A stretch of 64,000 nucleotides of DNA from VRUE01 sp963703235 (lineage in GTDB: Bacteria > Actinomycetota > Thermoleophilia > Solirubrobacterales > 70-9): positions 2,108,001 to 2,172,000 of the forward strand of contig OY969802.1 of the NCBI GenBank assembly GCA_963703235.1. The letters run 5' to 3'. The position numbers and the translations under genes were made by a program. Shown here piece by piece: positions 1 through 9,489 of the stretch; the first letter of the stretch is position 1; the number at the start of each line of letters is the position of its first letter. The notes under the pieces were generated by a model. The model saw only the letters and a list, made by a program, of their open reading frames with translations. It was not told where the DNA came from and did not search any database.

Positions 1-58
1 GCACCAAATTCGTGAGCGGAGCGAACATCAACTCCAGATAAGGGACACCCGACCCCTC

Positions 59-1522
59 CTACGCAACCGTTTGCCGAAGCTCCTCAATGTCCCTGAGCTG
101 ATCATCGACCCAGTCCCCAGGGTTACGGGAGTAGATGATCTCCTTCAGATGCTCAGACCGCAGCCGCCGCTCCTCGGGCGCCATCGTCAGCGCCCGGTAG
201 ATCGCGTCGGCCTGCTCCTGGATGTCGAAGGGGTTGACCGAGAGCACGCAGTCGGCCAGCTCCTCGTGCGAGCCGGTGTTCTCGGACAGCATCAGGACGC
301 CGTTGCGGGTGTTGACCGCCGGCGCCTCCTTGGCGACCAGGTTCATCCCGTCGAAGATCGAGTTGACCATCAGCAGGTCGAAGTGCTTGTAGCGGGCGAC
401 CGCCTCGGGGAAGTTCTCGTAGATCTTGAGGTCGATCGGCATCCAGTCGGTCGTCCCGTGGCGGTGGTTGACCACCGCGACCAGGGCCTCGATCCGTTCC
501 AGGTACTCGGCGTACTCGGGCACGTCCTGGCGCGAGGGCTGCAGGTGGGCGATGAAGGTGACTTTCTCGCGGAACTCTGGGTGCTGGTCGAGGAAGACGT
601 CGAAGGCGGTGAAGCCGCGCAGCACGTTCTTGGAGAGGTCGGCGCGGTCGACGCGGATGATCAGGTGCTCCCGCCGCCGCTCGACGACCTCGCGCTCGGC
701 CGCCGCCACCTCGGCCGACTCGGCTGCCCGCTGCAGCCGCTCGGCGTCGATCGAGAGCGGGTAGGCCCGCGCCAGGGTCTGCCCACCCGCGTGCTGCACC
801 AGGCAGCGCTCGTAGTCGACCTCGACCTCGAGCAGTTCGTCGCAGCAGCGCAGGAAGTTGATGCAGTAGGAGTGGGTGTGGAAGCCGATGATGTCGTTGG
901 CGAGCATGCCGCGGTAGATCGCCTCGCGGACTCGCCCCGGCAGGATCCGCCAGCTGTCCGGCTGCGACCAGGGGATGTGGACGAAGTGGTGGAGAAAGGT
1001 GTCGGGCCGCTCGGCTCGGATCATCCCGGGGGCCGTGTAGAGGTGGTAGTCGTGCAGCATCACCAACGGCCGCTCGCGGTTCTCGATCTGGCCCAGAACG
1101 GCACGGGCGATGTCGCGGTTGACGGTCTGGTAGCCGTGGTCCCAGGCGTCGATCTCCTCCTGACGGATGTCCGGCGCGTTGGAGAGGTCCCAGAGGTAGT
1201 GCTGGATGAACCAGAGGATCGGGTTGGCGATCACGTTGTAGAAGCGGTCGTAGGCGACGGCGTCGCTCCCCACCAGCAGCACCCGGTACTCGATGCCGTC
1301 GATCGAGAGCTCGACCGGCCCGCCCCGCTCCTCGGAGACGGCGACGTCCTCGTCGGTCATCGCCGAGGCGATCCAGAGCGCGTCGCGGTGCGAGACGAGC
1401 CCCGAGAGGGCCGTCACCAGGCCGCCGCCGCCGCGGCGCACGGTGCGCTCGCCGGCCTCGTCCCGCTCGAACTGCGCCGGCCCGCGGTTGGAGACGATGA
1501 TCAATGGATCGCCATCGGCCAC
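59..1522 (-). CDS. otsA: Trehalose-6-phosphate synthase (GT20)
   Basis: A 487-residue GT-B glycosyltransferase that joins glucose from a nucleotide sugar to glucose-6-phosphate, giving trehalose-6-phosphate in the cytoplasm. The N-terminus IIVSNRGP, the glycine loop RRGGGGLVTAL (residues 29-39), HDYHLY near residue 156 and the C-terminal NTGSHEEL segment are typical of OtsA, and the length is normal. Translation starts at GTG 1522; no in-frame ATG lies nearby. The glycosyltransferase TreT lies 48 bases upstream on the same strand, so the two trehalose genes probably form one unit. No trehalose-phosphate phosphatase (otsB) is in the window, so dephosphorylation must be encoded elsewhere. Confidence 0.95.
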   Translation of the reverse strand: MADGDPLIIVSNRGPAQFERDEAGERTVRRGGGGLVTALSGLVSHRDALWIASAMTDEDVAVSEERGGPVELSIDGIEYRVLLVGSDAVAYDRFYNVIANPILWFIQHYLWDLSNAPDIRQEEIDAWDHGYQTVNRDIARAVLGQIENRERPLVMLHDYHLYTAPGMIRAERPDTFLHHFVHIPWSQPDSWRILPGRVREAIYRGMLANDIIGFHTHSYCINFLRCCDELLEVEVDYERCLVQHAGGQTLARAYPLSIDAERLQRAAESAEVAAAEREVVERRREHLIIRVDRADLSKNVLRGFTAFDVFLDQHPEFREKVTFIAHLQPSRQDVPEYAEYLERIEALVAVVNHRHGTTDWMPIDLKIYENFPEAVARYKHFDLLMVNSIFDGMNLVAKEAPAVNTRNGVLMLSENTGSHEELADCVLSVNPFDIQEQADAIYRALTMAPEERRLRSEHLKEIIYSRNPGDWVDDQLRDIEELRQTVA

Positions 1523-1570
1523 ACGCTCACCCTACCCGGAGCGCTCCAGCGGCTTTGCGGCTGGGCGCGA

Positions 1571-2806
1571 TCAGTCCAGCTCTGAGAGCAGCTGCAGCCA
1601 GTCCCGCAGCAGGCGCGGAGAGAGGAACTCGCGCCGGGCGTGTTCCTTGCCGGCGCGTCCCAGCTTCTTTCCCAGCTCGGGGTCGGCGAGGATTTCCACG
1701 CAGCGCTGGGCGCACTCCTGCGGCGAGTCGACCAGGAAGCCGCTCTTGCCGTTCTCGATCTGCAGCGGGATGCCACCGACGTTGCCGGCGACCGTCGGCC
1801 GTCCCTTCCAGAGCGCCTCGGTCACGGTCAACCCAAACCCCTCGCGGATCGACTTCTGCAGGCAGACGTCGGACTGCGACTGGAAGGCGTTGACCTCGAT
1901 CGCACCGACGTTGTTGAGGTTGTTGAGGATCTTGATGTCAGGGTCGCCGTCGGCGTATTCGAAGGTGTGCTGGAAGAACTCCCAGCCCTCCGGGTCGTCG
2001 GTCGCCATCGAGCCGACCAGGGCCAGCTGCACCTCCGGCATCTCCTCGGTCACCGACCGGTAGGCGTCGATCACGCCGATCGGGTCCTTCCACGGGTCGA
2101 AGCGGGAGACCTGGGTGATCAGCGGCCGGTCGACGTCGATCCCGAACTGGTTGCAGACGAAGGCGGCGTCGTCGGGGGAGAAGGCCATGTTCTTCGGCGA
2201 GAGCGGGTCGATCGCCGGCGGGATGATGTTGACGCCGTTGTGGCCGTTGACCCCGCCCGGCACGTAGGCGGGCAGGTGCCAGACGGTTGCGTCGTACTCC
2301 TCGATCAGCGGCAGCAGGCGGGCGATCGGCGCCGGGTTCGGCTCGGAGAGGTCTATGTGGCAGCGCCAGATCCAGTTGCGGCTCTTGTCCAGGGCGCCGC
2401 GGCGCAGCCCGATCGGCTGCGGGTCGTGGACGATCACCGTGTCCCACTCGCCCTGCAGGCCCTCGGCGTTCATCGCGTTGATCTCGTCGAACAGCTCCCA
2501 CTGCTCGTCGCTCAGCGTCTCCTCCGCCCCCTGCAGCGAGTTGTGCAGGAGCTTGGTGGCGTTGAAGAACTCTTCTTTGCCGAAGATCACCTGCCAGTGA
2601 GCGTCGAGGCCGGCGTCGCGCATCAACGGCACGATCGTGTAGAGGATCTCCGAGACGCCGCCGCCGAAGGCGGTCGCGCTGACGTGCAGGATCCGCTGCC
2701 CTTGCAGCGGCTCGGCCAGCTCCTTGATCCGCTCGCTCAGCTCTTTGCCGGCGATGTGCGTGTAGTCGGCGAGCGACTTCTGTCCGAGGGCGACTTCTTG
2801 AAGCAC
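1571..2806 (-). CDS. treT: Trehalose synthase, TreT-like GT4 glycosyltransferase
   Basis: A 411-residue family 4 glycosyltransferase. Enzymes of the TreT type make trehalose directly from NDP-glucose and glucose. Visible hallmarks are the N-terminal HVSATAFGGGVSE acceptor loop, VIVHDPQPIGL in the first Rossmann domain, QVSRFDPWKDP at the start of the second, and the donor-site REGFGLTVTEALWKG (E-x7-E). It starts at GTG 2806. It is co-directional with and upstream of otsA, which suggests two parallel trehalose routes, probably for osmotic or desiccation protection (inference). The family call is firm; the exact acceptor is inferred from similarity to TreT. Confidence 0.88.
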   Translation of the reverse strand: MLQEVALGQKSLADYTHIAGKELSERIKELAEPLQGQRILHVSATAFGGGVSEILYTIVPLMRDAGLDAHWQVIFGKEEFFNATKLLHNSLQGAEETLSDEQWELFDEINAMNAEGLQGEWDTVIVHDPQPIGLRRGALDKSRNWIWRCHIDLSEPNPAPIARLLPLIEEYDATVWHLPAYVPGGVNGHNGVNIIPPAIDPLSPKNMAFSPDDAAFVCNQFGIDVDRPLITQVSRFDPWKDPIGVIDAYRSVTEEMPEVQLALVGSMATDDPEGWEFFQHTFEYADGDPDIKILNNLNNVGAIEVNAFQSQSDVCLQKSIREGFGLTVTEALWKGRPTVAGNVGGIPLQIENGKSGFLVDSPQECAQRCVEILADPELGKKLGRAGKEHARREFLSPRLLRDWLQLLSELD

Positions 2807-2861
2807 CCGCGGATTTCTACAGGCAGCGGCGGCCCGACCGCGGCGCGCTTCGTCGAAGGAA

Positions 2862-4013
2862 TTACTGACCGGTGGCGGGACGCTCGCCGAGGACGACGTC
2901 GACGTTGTCCCTGCTGCCGTCCTCGTGCAGGATCTTCAGCGTGACCTCCTCGCCCGGCCGGTAGGAGGAGATGTATTGGGCGAGGTCTTCCGGCCGGATC
3001 ACCTCGCGGCCTTCGATGGCGAGGATGGTGTCGCCCCCCACCTGGTAGGGAACGCCCTGGAAGCGCAGTTCGTCGTCGCCTCCCTCGAGGCCGGCACGAT
3101 CCCCCGGGCCGTCGGCGACGACTTCGGCGATCAGGCCGCCGTGGTCGGAGTCGAGATCGAGCCGGCGCGCTAGCTGCGGGTACAGCGCCTGGCTGGAGAC
3201 GCCGATGTAGGCGTACTCGACGGCTCCGCTGCGCTTCAGCTGGGCGATCGAACGCTCGATGGCCGAGATCGGCACCGCGAAGCCGACGCCGTCGTTGGCG
3301 CCGGAGCTGGTCTCGATCTGCTGGTTGATCCCGATCACGCGGGCCTCGGCGTCGAGCAGCGGCCCGCCGGAGTTGCCCGGATTGATCGAGGCGTCGGTCT
3401 GGATCGCTCCCTCGATCTGGAATTCGGTCAGCGAGCGCACCGAGCGGTCGGTGGCCGAGACGATCCCGACCGAGAGCGACTGCTGCTCGCCGAAGGGGCT
3501 GCCGATCGCCGCCACCGGTTGCCCGACGACCAGCGACTCGTCGTCGCCCAGCTCGAGCGGCCTCAGGTCGAAGCCGTTCGGCTTCACCTCGAGCAGGGCG
3601 ACGTCGGCGAAGGGGTCGAAGCCGACGATCTCCGCCGGCATCACGTTGCGGTCCGGGAACTCGACGAAGACGGAGTCGGCCTCCTCGCGGTCGCCGCCCT
3701 GGCCGTCGGTGACGACATGGGCGTTGGTGACGATCCTGCCCTCCCTGTCCAGCACGAAGCCGGAGCCTTCGGCGCCGCCGCCGTCGAAGATCGAGCGGAT
3801 CGTGACCACGCCGGGCGCCGCCTCGCGGTAGACCTCGGCGGCGTCGAATCCCGCCGCGTCCGCCGTCTGCACGACCACCTCGGTGGTCGTCCGGGTTCCC
3901 TGCGCGCCGCCGCCGAACGCGTCCTCGTCGTTCGAGTCGCCGCAGGAGGCGAGCAGCGACGGCAGCGCCAACAGCAGCGACAGGACCGTCGCTCGCCGTG
4001 CCCCGGTCATCAC
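2862..4013 (-). CDS. HtrA/DegP-type serine protease lipoprotein with PDZ domain
   Basis: A 383-residue S1C protease. The N-terminus has a hydrophobic signal ending in a lipobox LLAS-C (Cys near residue 24), so the mature enzyme is probably a membrane-anchored exported lipoprotein. The triad is visible as His in VTNAHVVTDG, Asp in DPFADVALLEV and Ser in NPGNSGGPLL. A PDZ domain fills the last 100 residues (YIGVSSQALYPQLARRL onward). The start ATG overlaps the stop of the upstream sensor kinase, giving the order regulator, kinase, protease. This is the arrangement expected for an envelope-stress response that controls its own quality-control protease (inference). Confidence 0.93.
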   Translation of the reverse strand: MMTGARRATVLSLLLALPSLLASCGDSNDEDAFGGGAQGTRTTTEVVVQTADAAGFDAAEVYREAAPGVVTIRSIFDGGGAEGSGFVLDREGRIVTNAHVVTDGQGGDREEADSVFVEFPDRNVMPAEIVGFDPFADVALLEVKPNGFDLRPLELGDDESLVVGQPVAAIGSPFGEQQSLSVGIVSATDRSVRSLTEFQIEGAIQTDASINPGNSGGPLLDAEARVIGINQQIETSSGANDGVGFAVPISAIERSIAQLKRSGAVEYAYIGVSSQALYPQLARRLDLDSDHGGLIAEVVADGPGDRAGLEGGDDELRFQGVPYQVGGDTILAIEGREVIRPEDLAQYISSYRPGEEVTLKILHEDGSRDNVDVVLGERPATGQ

Positions 4014-5073
4014 GCCGCCGTCCTCGCCGGCTCCACCACCGCGGACGGGGCAGGTGCGGCGGCGCGATCGTGCCCGAGCCGCAGGTCCAGCGTGAAAGCG
4101 GTGAAGCGCCGGCTCGAGGAGATCGCCATGCTGCCGTTCATCCGCTGGGCCAGCTCGCGGGCGATCGCCAGGCCGAGCCCCGACCCCCCGGAGGAGTCGG
4201 CGGTGTAGAAGCGCTCGAAGATCCGTTTCTGGACCCGTTGCGGGATCCCGGCGCCGTCGTCGGAGACGGTCAGCTGGGCGCGGCGGTTGACGGAGTAGGT
4301 GGTCACGGTGACGCTCGCGCCTTCGGGGGTGTGGACGAGCGCGTTGTCGAGCAGGATACGGATGATCTGACGCACCCGTTCGGGGTCGCCCACGGCGATC
4401 ACCGGGCGTCCCGGTGTACGCAGCTCCAGGCGCGATCCGCGGCGATCTGCTCGGGGCCCGAACTCCCGCACCACGTCGCGGGCCAGCTCGCTGAGGTCGA
4501 CCGTCCTGGATTCCAACTCGACTCCGCCGGCGTCGAGTTGCGAGAGGTTGAGGAGGTCGGTCGTGAGCTTGGTCAGGCGTTCGATCTGCTGCCGCATCGT
4601 CCGCATGAACTCGGCCCGCTCCTCGGGGCTCGGGTCCTCCTCTTCGAGCAGCTCGACGAAGCCGCCGAGGCTGAAGATCGGCGTGCGCAGCTCGTGCGAG
4701 GCGTTGGCGATGAACTGTTTGCGGGCGCTGTCGAGCTCGGCCAGGCGACGCTGCATCTCGTTGAAGGTCCGGGCCAGCTGACCGAGCTGGCCGGAGTAGT
4801 CGACCGGGATGCGGGCCGCGAAGTCCCCGTCGGCGATCGCCCGCGCCGCCTCGTCGATCCGCTCAATTCGTTTGGTCACCAGCTGCGCGAAGTAGACCCC
4901 GATGCCGAGCGCCAGCAGCAGGGCGATCGCGGCGCCGAGCAGGATCGGCCCGCGTGCCCCCGAGTGGCCACCGATGAGAATCACCCAGATGTAGATGACG
5001 ATCGACGTGCCGGCCCCGATCGCCAGCGAGACCGTCGTGATCATGTTGCCGATCGGGGTGAGGCGGAGTTTCC

Positions 5074-5077
<4 letters not shown>
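4010..5077 (-). CDS. Sensor histidine kinase
   Basis: A 355-residue membrane histidine kinase with two N-terminal membrane segments (about residues 11-35 and 45-65) separated by a very short outside loop, then HAMP (LVTKRIERIDEAARAIADGD), a HisKA domain with the phospho-acceptor H-box ASHELRTPI near residue 150, and an HATPase_c domain with DNALVHTP (N box), SDDGAGIP (G1) and GSGLGLAI (G2). The short extracellular loop suggests that it senses the membrane itself rather than a soluble ligand (inference). The start codon overlaps the stop of the response regulator (ATGA), so the two are translationally coupled. Confidence 0.93.
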
Positions 5078-5769
<692 letters not shown>

Positions 5770-5810
5770 GGACAAAGGGTATCCCGGCCACGGCTGTGGA
5801 CGTATGTGCG

Positions 5811-5823
5811 AGTACCAAGTACT
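5811..5823. promoter_or_regulatory. Small palindrome between divergent genes
   Basis: AGTAC-CAA-GTACT lies in the 78-base gap between the response regulator (minus) and the FlgM-like ORF (plus). Its size and location would suit an operator, but arms of five bases are weak evidence and no promoter boxes are convincing. Confidence 0.25.
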
Positions 5824-5847
5824 AAGGGTCCTGGGTAGGAAGCCGAT

Positions 5848-6039
5848 ATGAGGCGCAGGATGCAGCCGCGACAGCTGAAGAGACTGATCGAGACGGGCCA
5901 CTACCGCCCCGAGCCGGGGCTGGTGGCCGAGGCGATGCTGCAGCGACGCAGCGTCCGCGAGCTGCTGATCGGAGGAATCGCAATCAGCGCAACTGGTCGA
6001 AGCCAGTCGCCTTCAGCGGCTCCCCGTCAGGCCGCCTGA
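5848..6039 (+). CDS. Small FlgM-like (anti-sigma-type) protein
   Basis: A 63-residue ORF with an AGGA ribosome-binding sequence eight bases before ATG 5848. The segment RQLKRLIETGHYRPEPGLVAEAML (about residues 8-31) follows the C-terminal sigma-binding pattern of FlgM proteins (IxxGxYxxxxxxVAxAML). The last 20 residues lie antisense over the 3' end of thiL and look non-homologous, so only the first 45 residues may be ancestral. No flagellar or sigma-28 gene is in the window. The function as an anti-sigma factor is an inference from a short motif. Confidence 0.45.
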   Translation: MRRRMQPRQLKRLIETGHYRPEPGLVAEAMLQRRSVRELLIGGIAISATGRSQSPSAAPRQAA

Positions 6040-6991
6040 TCTCGACTCCTTCCCCGCGAGTCACCTCGCCGACATGAGTGAGCCTGAGGCCGCCGGCCGC
6101 CCTGACCGCCGCGGTTGCCCGGTCCAGCTGCCCATTGGGCAGGGCGGCCAGCAGCTCGTAGTCCTCGCCGCCGGAGACGGCGAGCTGCAGGGGGTCGATG
6201 CCGGCCGCCGCCGCCACCTCGACGACGCCGGCGGCGAGCGGCAGCGCCGATGCATCGATCCGCATGCCGGCGCCGCTGGCGGCGGCGAGATGGCCGGCGT
6301 CCCCGCCCAGCCCGTCGCTGAGGTCGATCATCGCCGTCGCTCCGGCGGCGGCGAGCGCCTTGCCGGCTGCCAGCCGTGGCCGAGGCTCCAGCTGTCGCGC
6401 CACCAGCGCTGTGAGTTTGTCCTTACCCGCGCTATCCGCGGAAAAGGGCAAACTCACTGCGTTGGCGCTTTCGTTTTCCAGCAGCCAGAGGCCCGCGGCG
6501 GCGGCTCCGAGCTCGCCGGTCACGACCAGCGCATCGCCGGGGCGGGCGCCGGAGCGGGTGACCAGATGCTCCGGGTCGGGCGCGTGGCCGACCACGGTCG
6601 TGGTCAACGTCAGCACTGGGGATCGCGTCAGGTCGCCGCCCGCCAGGCTGGTGCCGGTTGCCGCCGCCAGCTCGGCGAGGCCGTCGAGCAGCTCCATGCA
6701 GCCCTCCTCGTCGAGGTCGGTGGGGACGCCGAGGACGACGTAGGCCTCGCCCGGCTCGGCGCCCATCGCGGCCAGGTCGGAGAGGGCGGTGGCAAGCGCC
6801 TTGCGGCCGATCTGCTCCAGGCTGGCCTGCTCGCGGCGGAAGTGGACGCCCTCGACCAGGGCGTCGACCGAGGTGGCCGTGGCGCCGCCGGGCACCGAGA
6901 TGGCGGCGTCGTCGCCGCTGCCCAGCCGCAGCCGCGCGCCGATGCGCGGGAGGCGCTCCCTCATGCGCGCCAGCAGCTCGAACTCGCCCAT
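5984..6991 (-). CDS. thiL: Thiamine-monophosphate kinase
   Basis: A 335-residue ATP-dependent kinase making thiamine diphosphate from thiamine monophosphate. Family landmarks: MGEFELLARM at the start, GSGDDAAIS, TSVDALVEGVHF, the KALATALSDLAAMGA helix, GGDLTRSP, ATAMIDLSDGLGGDAGHLA and SGGEDYELL. The frame is open for another 350 codons upstream, antisense to the next gene, but ATG 6991 is the family start. An unusual segment ANAVSLPFSADSAGKDKLTAL is encoded by a 47-base hairpin (6411-6457) in a region that is normally a short loop. The rest is normal, so the insert is probably tolerated. Confidence 0.93.
   Translation of the reverse strand: MGEFELLARMRERLPRIGARLRLGSGDDAAISVPGGATATSVDALVEGVHFRREQASLEQIGRKALATALSDLAAMGAEPGEAYVVLGVPTDLDEEGCMELLDGLAELAAATGTSLAGGDLTRSPVLTLTTTVVGHAPDPEHLVTRSGARPGDALVVTGELGAAAAGLWLLENESANAVSLPFSADSAGKDKLTALVARQLEPRPRLAAGKALAAAGATAMIDLSDGLGGDAGHLAAASGAGMRIDASALPLAAGVVEVAAAAGIDPLQLAVSGGEDYELLAALPNGQLDRATAAVRAAGGLRLTHVGEVTRGEGVEIRRPDGEPLKATGFDQLR
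6411..6457. repeat. Hairpin element inside thiL
   Basis: Outer arms 6411-6424 and 6444-6457 (14 pairs, one of them G-T) enclose an inner stem CCGCG/CGCGG (6427-6431 and 6437-6441). The left arm begins GTGAGTTTG and the right arm ends CAAACTCAC. The whole hairpin is translated in frame within thiL. Its T/A runs contrast with the surrounding sequence. Confidence 0.7.
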
Positions 6992-7057
6992 GCGGCCATT
7001 CTCCCGGCCCAGGGCTGCTGCGGGGGTAGCCACCCAGCTCACTAAGGTGCGCTGGAC

Positions 7058-8125
7058 GTGGACGAGCGCCAACCACTCCTGCACCGGATCGGCGAGGGCG
7101 CGGCGCGGATCGGCTCGCGGCCGCCCCGCAGCAAACGCGTCCGCCTCGCGATCCAGCTCGGAATCGCCGTCCTCGTCTTCGGCTTTCTGGTCCTGACCGT
7201 CGTCAACCAGTGGGCGGAGATCAAGGACGAGGGCGTCCACTTCCACGTCGCCTGGCTGATCCCGGCCTTCGTCATCCTGCCCTGCTTCTACGCGCTCAGC
7301 GCCCTCGGCTGGGACCTGATCCTGCGCTTCCTCGGCTACCGGATCGGCGTCCGCCAGGCGCAGGTCGCCTGGGGCCAGCCGCTGCTGGCTCGCTACGTGC
7401 CCGGCAGCGTCCTCTATGTGCTGGGCCGAGTGCTCCTCTCGGAGCGGGCGGGGGTGCCACGCCGCATCACCATTGCCAGCATCGTCTACGAGCAGGCGAT
7501 CTCGGCCACCTCGGCAATCGCTGTCGCCGCCTACTTCTTCATCAGTCACCCCGACCTGCAGGGCGAGCCGCTGCGCTGGGCGGTGCTGCTGCTGATCCCG
7601 GCGCTGATAGCGCTGCTCAGCCCCACTGTCTTCCGCCCCCTCGCCGACCGTGCCCTGCGAGCGTTCGGTCGCGACCCGCTGCCGGAGGTGATCTCGCTGC
7701 GCGGCGTGGTTGCCCTGCTCGCCTTCTACACCCTCAACTGGGGGGTGGTCGCAGTCGGCATTTACTGCGTCGCCCGTTCCGTCAGCACGATCCCGGTCGG
7801 CGACATCCTCGTTGTCGGCTCGGCCCAGGCGGTCGGCTACGTGGCGGCGCTGGTCACCCTGATCGCGCCGGCCGGGCTCGGAATCCGCGACGCCGCCTTC
7901 GCCTGGGCGGTGAAGGTGGCGGTGCCGGGGCAGAGCTTCGCGATCGGCTCGCTGATCGCGATCGCGGTGCGCGGCGTGCTGACCGTGGTCGAGGTGATCT
8001 TCGTCGCCATCGTCACCGCGCTCGGCCGGCGCGAGGGGTGGTCGATTCCGACTGGGGTGCTGCATGCGTCACCTGAGGAGGAAGCGGCGGCCGAGCCCAA
8101 TGCGCGAGCGCCCGAGGTTCTTTAG
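7058..8125 (+). CDS. Flippase-like integral membrane protein (UPF0104 / LPG-synthase TM region)
   Basis: A 355-residue protein with about eight hydrophobic segments starting near residue 29 (AIQLGIAVLVFGFLVLTVV). The pattern LARYVPGSVLYVLGRVLL and the late APAGLGIRDAAFAWAV segment match the lysylphosphatidylglycerol-synthase membrane domain (UPF0104), which flips or modifies lipids. There is no C-terminal aminoacyl-transferase domain, so it is probably a lipid- or glycolipid-linked transporter or accessory protein. It starts at GTG 7058 behind an AAGGTG ribosome-binding sequence and is divergent from thiL. The substrate cannot be told from the sequence. Confidence 0.8.
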   Translation: MDERQPLLHRIGEGAARIGSRPPRSKRVRLAIQLGIAVLVFGFLVLTVVNQWAEIKDEGVHFHVAWLIPAFVILPCFYALSALGWDLILRFLGYRIGVRQAQVAWGQPLLARYVPGSVLYVLGRVLLSERAGVPRRITIASIVYEQAISATSAIAVAAYFFISHPDLQGEPLRWAVLLLIPALIALLSPTVFRPLADRALRAFGRDPLPEVISLRGVVALLAFYTLNWGVVAVGIYCVARSVSTIPVGDILVVGSAQAVGYVAALVTLIAPAGLGIRDAAFAWAVKVAVPGQSFAIGSLIAIAVRGVLTVVEVIFVAIVTALGRREGWSIPTGVLHASPEEEAAAEPNARAPEVL

Positions 8126-8341
8126 AGCGCCGGCGGGCGGGTCCTGTCGTCGGGTGGGGGCACCCGGCTTGCGCTGCGATCTTCTCCGGGCAGAGGGACC
8201 ACGCGGACGGCGGGATGAGGCCTCGCCCTCCGAAGACTCCGCGCGGCGCCGAGTACCCCCACCCGACGCCACCCGCCCGAGGATCGTCTAAAAGAGCCCA
8301 CGTGGCACCACCGGTTAGAGCGGGACGCGGAAAAGCGAGAG
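8126..8341. other. Intergenic region with long-range inverted repeat
   Basis: A 216-base gap between a plus-strand and a minus-strand gene (converging ends). It holds a 13-base inverted repeat, CGTCGGGTGGGGG at 8148-8160 and its complement at 8256-8268, about 95 bases apart. No ORF or RNA gene is recognisable. It could act as a bidirectional end structure. Confidence 0.4.
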
Positions 8342-9466
8342 TTACAGCGGCACTCGGGCCGCGAGCTGGAGTGCAGTTAGAGCTAGAACGGCAGCGACCA
8401 GTCGGTCGTCCCTTGAGATTGCGGCAAATGGGAGGGCCCAGACGATGTACCAGGGGAGGAGCCAGGCGGTGGCGAGGAGGAGGCCGAGGGCGGCCCAGCC
8501 GGTGGCTCGGATCCAGTCGCCGCCGCGGTGGACCCAGCGCAGCAGTGCCGCGAACAGGGCGAGGTAGGCAATCGCGGTCAGCGTGCGGACCGCGTCGACG
8601 TCGACGTTGAGCAGCTCGGACAGCAGGTTGGGCAGGCTGTAGTTGCTGACCCGCCCCTGGTTCTCGCCGACGACGCCGAAGCCGTCGAGCCAAGCCCAGC
8701 CGAAGGCCGCGTGAGCGGCCAGCGCGATCGCCGCCAGCGCCAGCGCGGCTCCAGCCAACAACCGGCCGACGGGCCTGAAACGTCCAAATAGAGGACGTTT
8801 CAGGCCCGTCGGCCGCGTGCCGAGCAGGGCGAAGGGGGCCGCGAAGGCGGCGCTCGCCTTCAGGGCGATGGCGCTGGCCAGGGCGAAGCCGGCGCTGGCC
8901 TCGCGGGCGGCGAGGACGGCGGCGCAGCCGGCGAAGGCGACGAGCATCGTCGTCGCGTCGTTGTGGGCGCCGCCGACGACATGGACGAGGACGAGCGGGT
9001 TGAGGGCGACGAAGGTGGCGGCGCGGAGAGGGTCGATGCCGCGAACGGAGGCCAGTCGCGAGGTCAGCGCCGCCAGGCCGAGCACCGAGAGCGCAGCGAC
9101 CGCCTTCAGAATGGCGATGGCGGTTCCGACCGGAAGCCAGGCGAGCGGATAGGTGACGAGCGTGAACAGAGGCCCGTAGGCGCTCGTCTGGTCGGTCCAT
9201 TCGACCTGCCCGAATGCCGGATCGGATGGAATCGCAGCTGGTGGCGTCGAGTAGGGATCGAGCCCGTGGACGACGCCCAACCGCGCGTAGCTGACGTAGC
9301 TGTAGACGTCGTGTGAGAGCAGCACCGGCGCGACGGCGAAGCCGGCGACCGCCACGACAATCGCCGCCCAGACGAGCCGCCGGTCAAGCCGCGGCGCGCC
9401 CGCCAGGAACAAGACATAGGCCACGAACCCGACCCACATCAGCGCATAGGTCGCCCCCGCGCTCAA
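8342..9466 (-). CDS. Polyprenol-phosphate-sugar dependent glycosyltransferase (GT87/MptB-like)
   Basis: A 374-residue multi-spanning membrane protein. An early acidic/polar outside loop (LLSHDVYSYVSYARLG, near residue 50) is followed by TSAYGPLFTLVTYPLAW and ALNPLVLVHVVGGAHNDA, a pattern shared by GT-C enzymes such as MptA/MptB and the GT87 family that add mannose-type sugars from polyprenyl phosphate outside the membrane. About ten hydrophobic segments are visible. A 53-base perfect hairpin (8763-8815) lies inside the gene and adds PTGLKRPLFGRFRPVG to a basic loop between membrane segments. Substrate and product are not determined. Confidence 0.72.
   Translation of the reverse strand: MSAGATYALMWVGFVAYVLFLAGAPRLDRRLVWAAIVVAVAGFAVAPVLLSHDVYSYVSYARLGVVHGLDPYSTPPAAIPSDPAFGQVEWTDQTSAYGPLFTLVTYPLAWLPVGTAIAILKAVAALSVLGLAALTSRLASVRGIDPLRAATFVALNPLVLVHVVGGAHNDATTMLVAFAGCAAVLAAREASAGFALASAIALKASAAFAAPFALLGTRPTGLKRPLFGRFRPVGRLLAGAALALAAIALAAHAAFGWAWLDGFGVVGENQGRVSNYSLPNLLSELLNVDVDAVRTLTAIAYLALFAALLRWVHRGGDWIRATGWAALGLLLATAWLLPWYIVWALPFAAISRDDRLVAAVLALTALQLAARVPL
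8763..8815. repeat. Perfect 23-bp inverted repeat inside a glycosyltransferase gene
   Basis: Arms 8763-8785 and 8793-8815 are perfect complements over 23 bases, with loop AAATAGA (8786-8792). The left arm ends CTGAAACGTCC. The hairpin is translated without a stop, in a loop between membrane segments. Confidence 0.85.
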
Positions 9467-9489
9467 GACCCTCAGGGTACCCGCCGTGA

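Noticed and set aside
6992..8065. N-terminal extension of thiL to about 690 residues
   Set aside because: The extra part is antisense to the UPF0104 gene and is Asp/Arg/His-rich filler; MGEFELL at 6991 is the family start.
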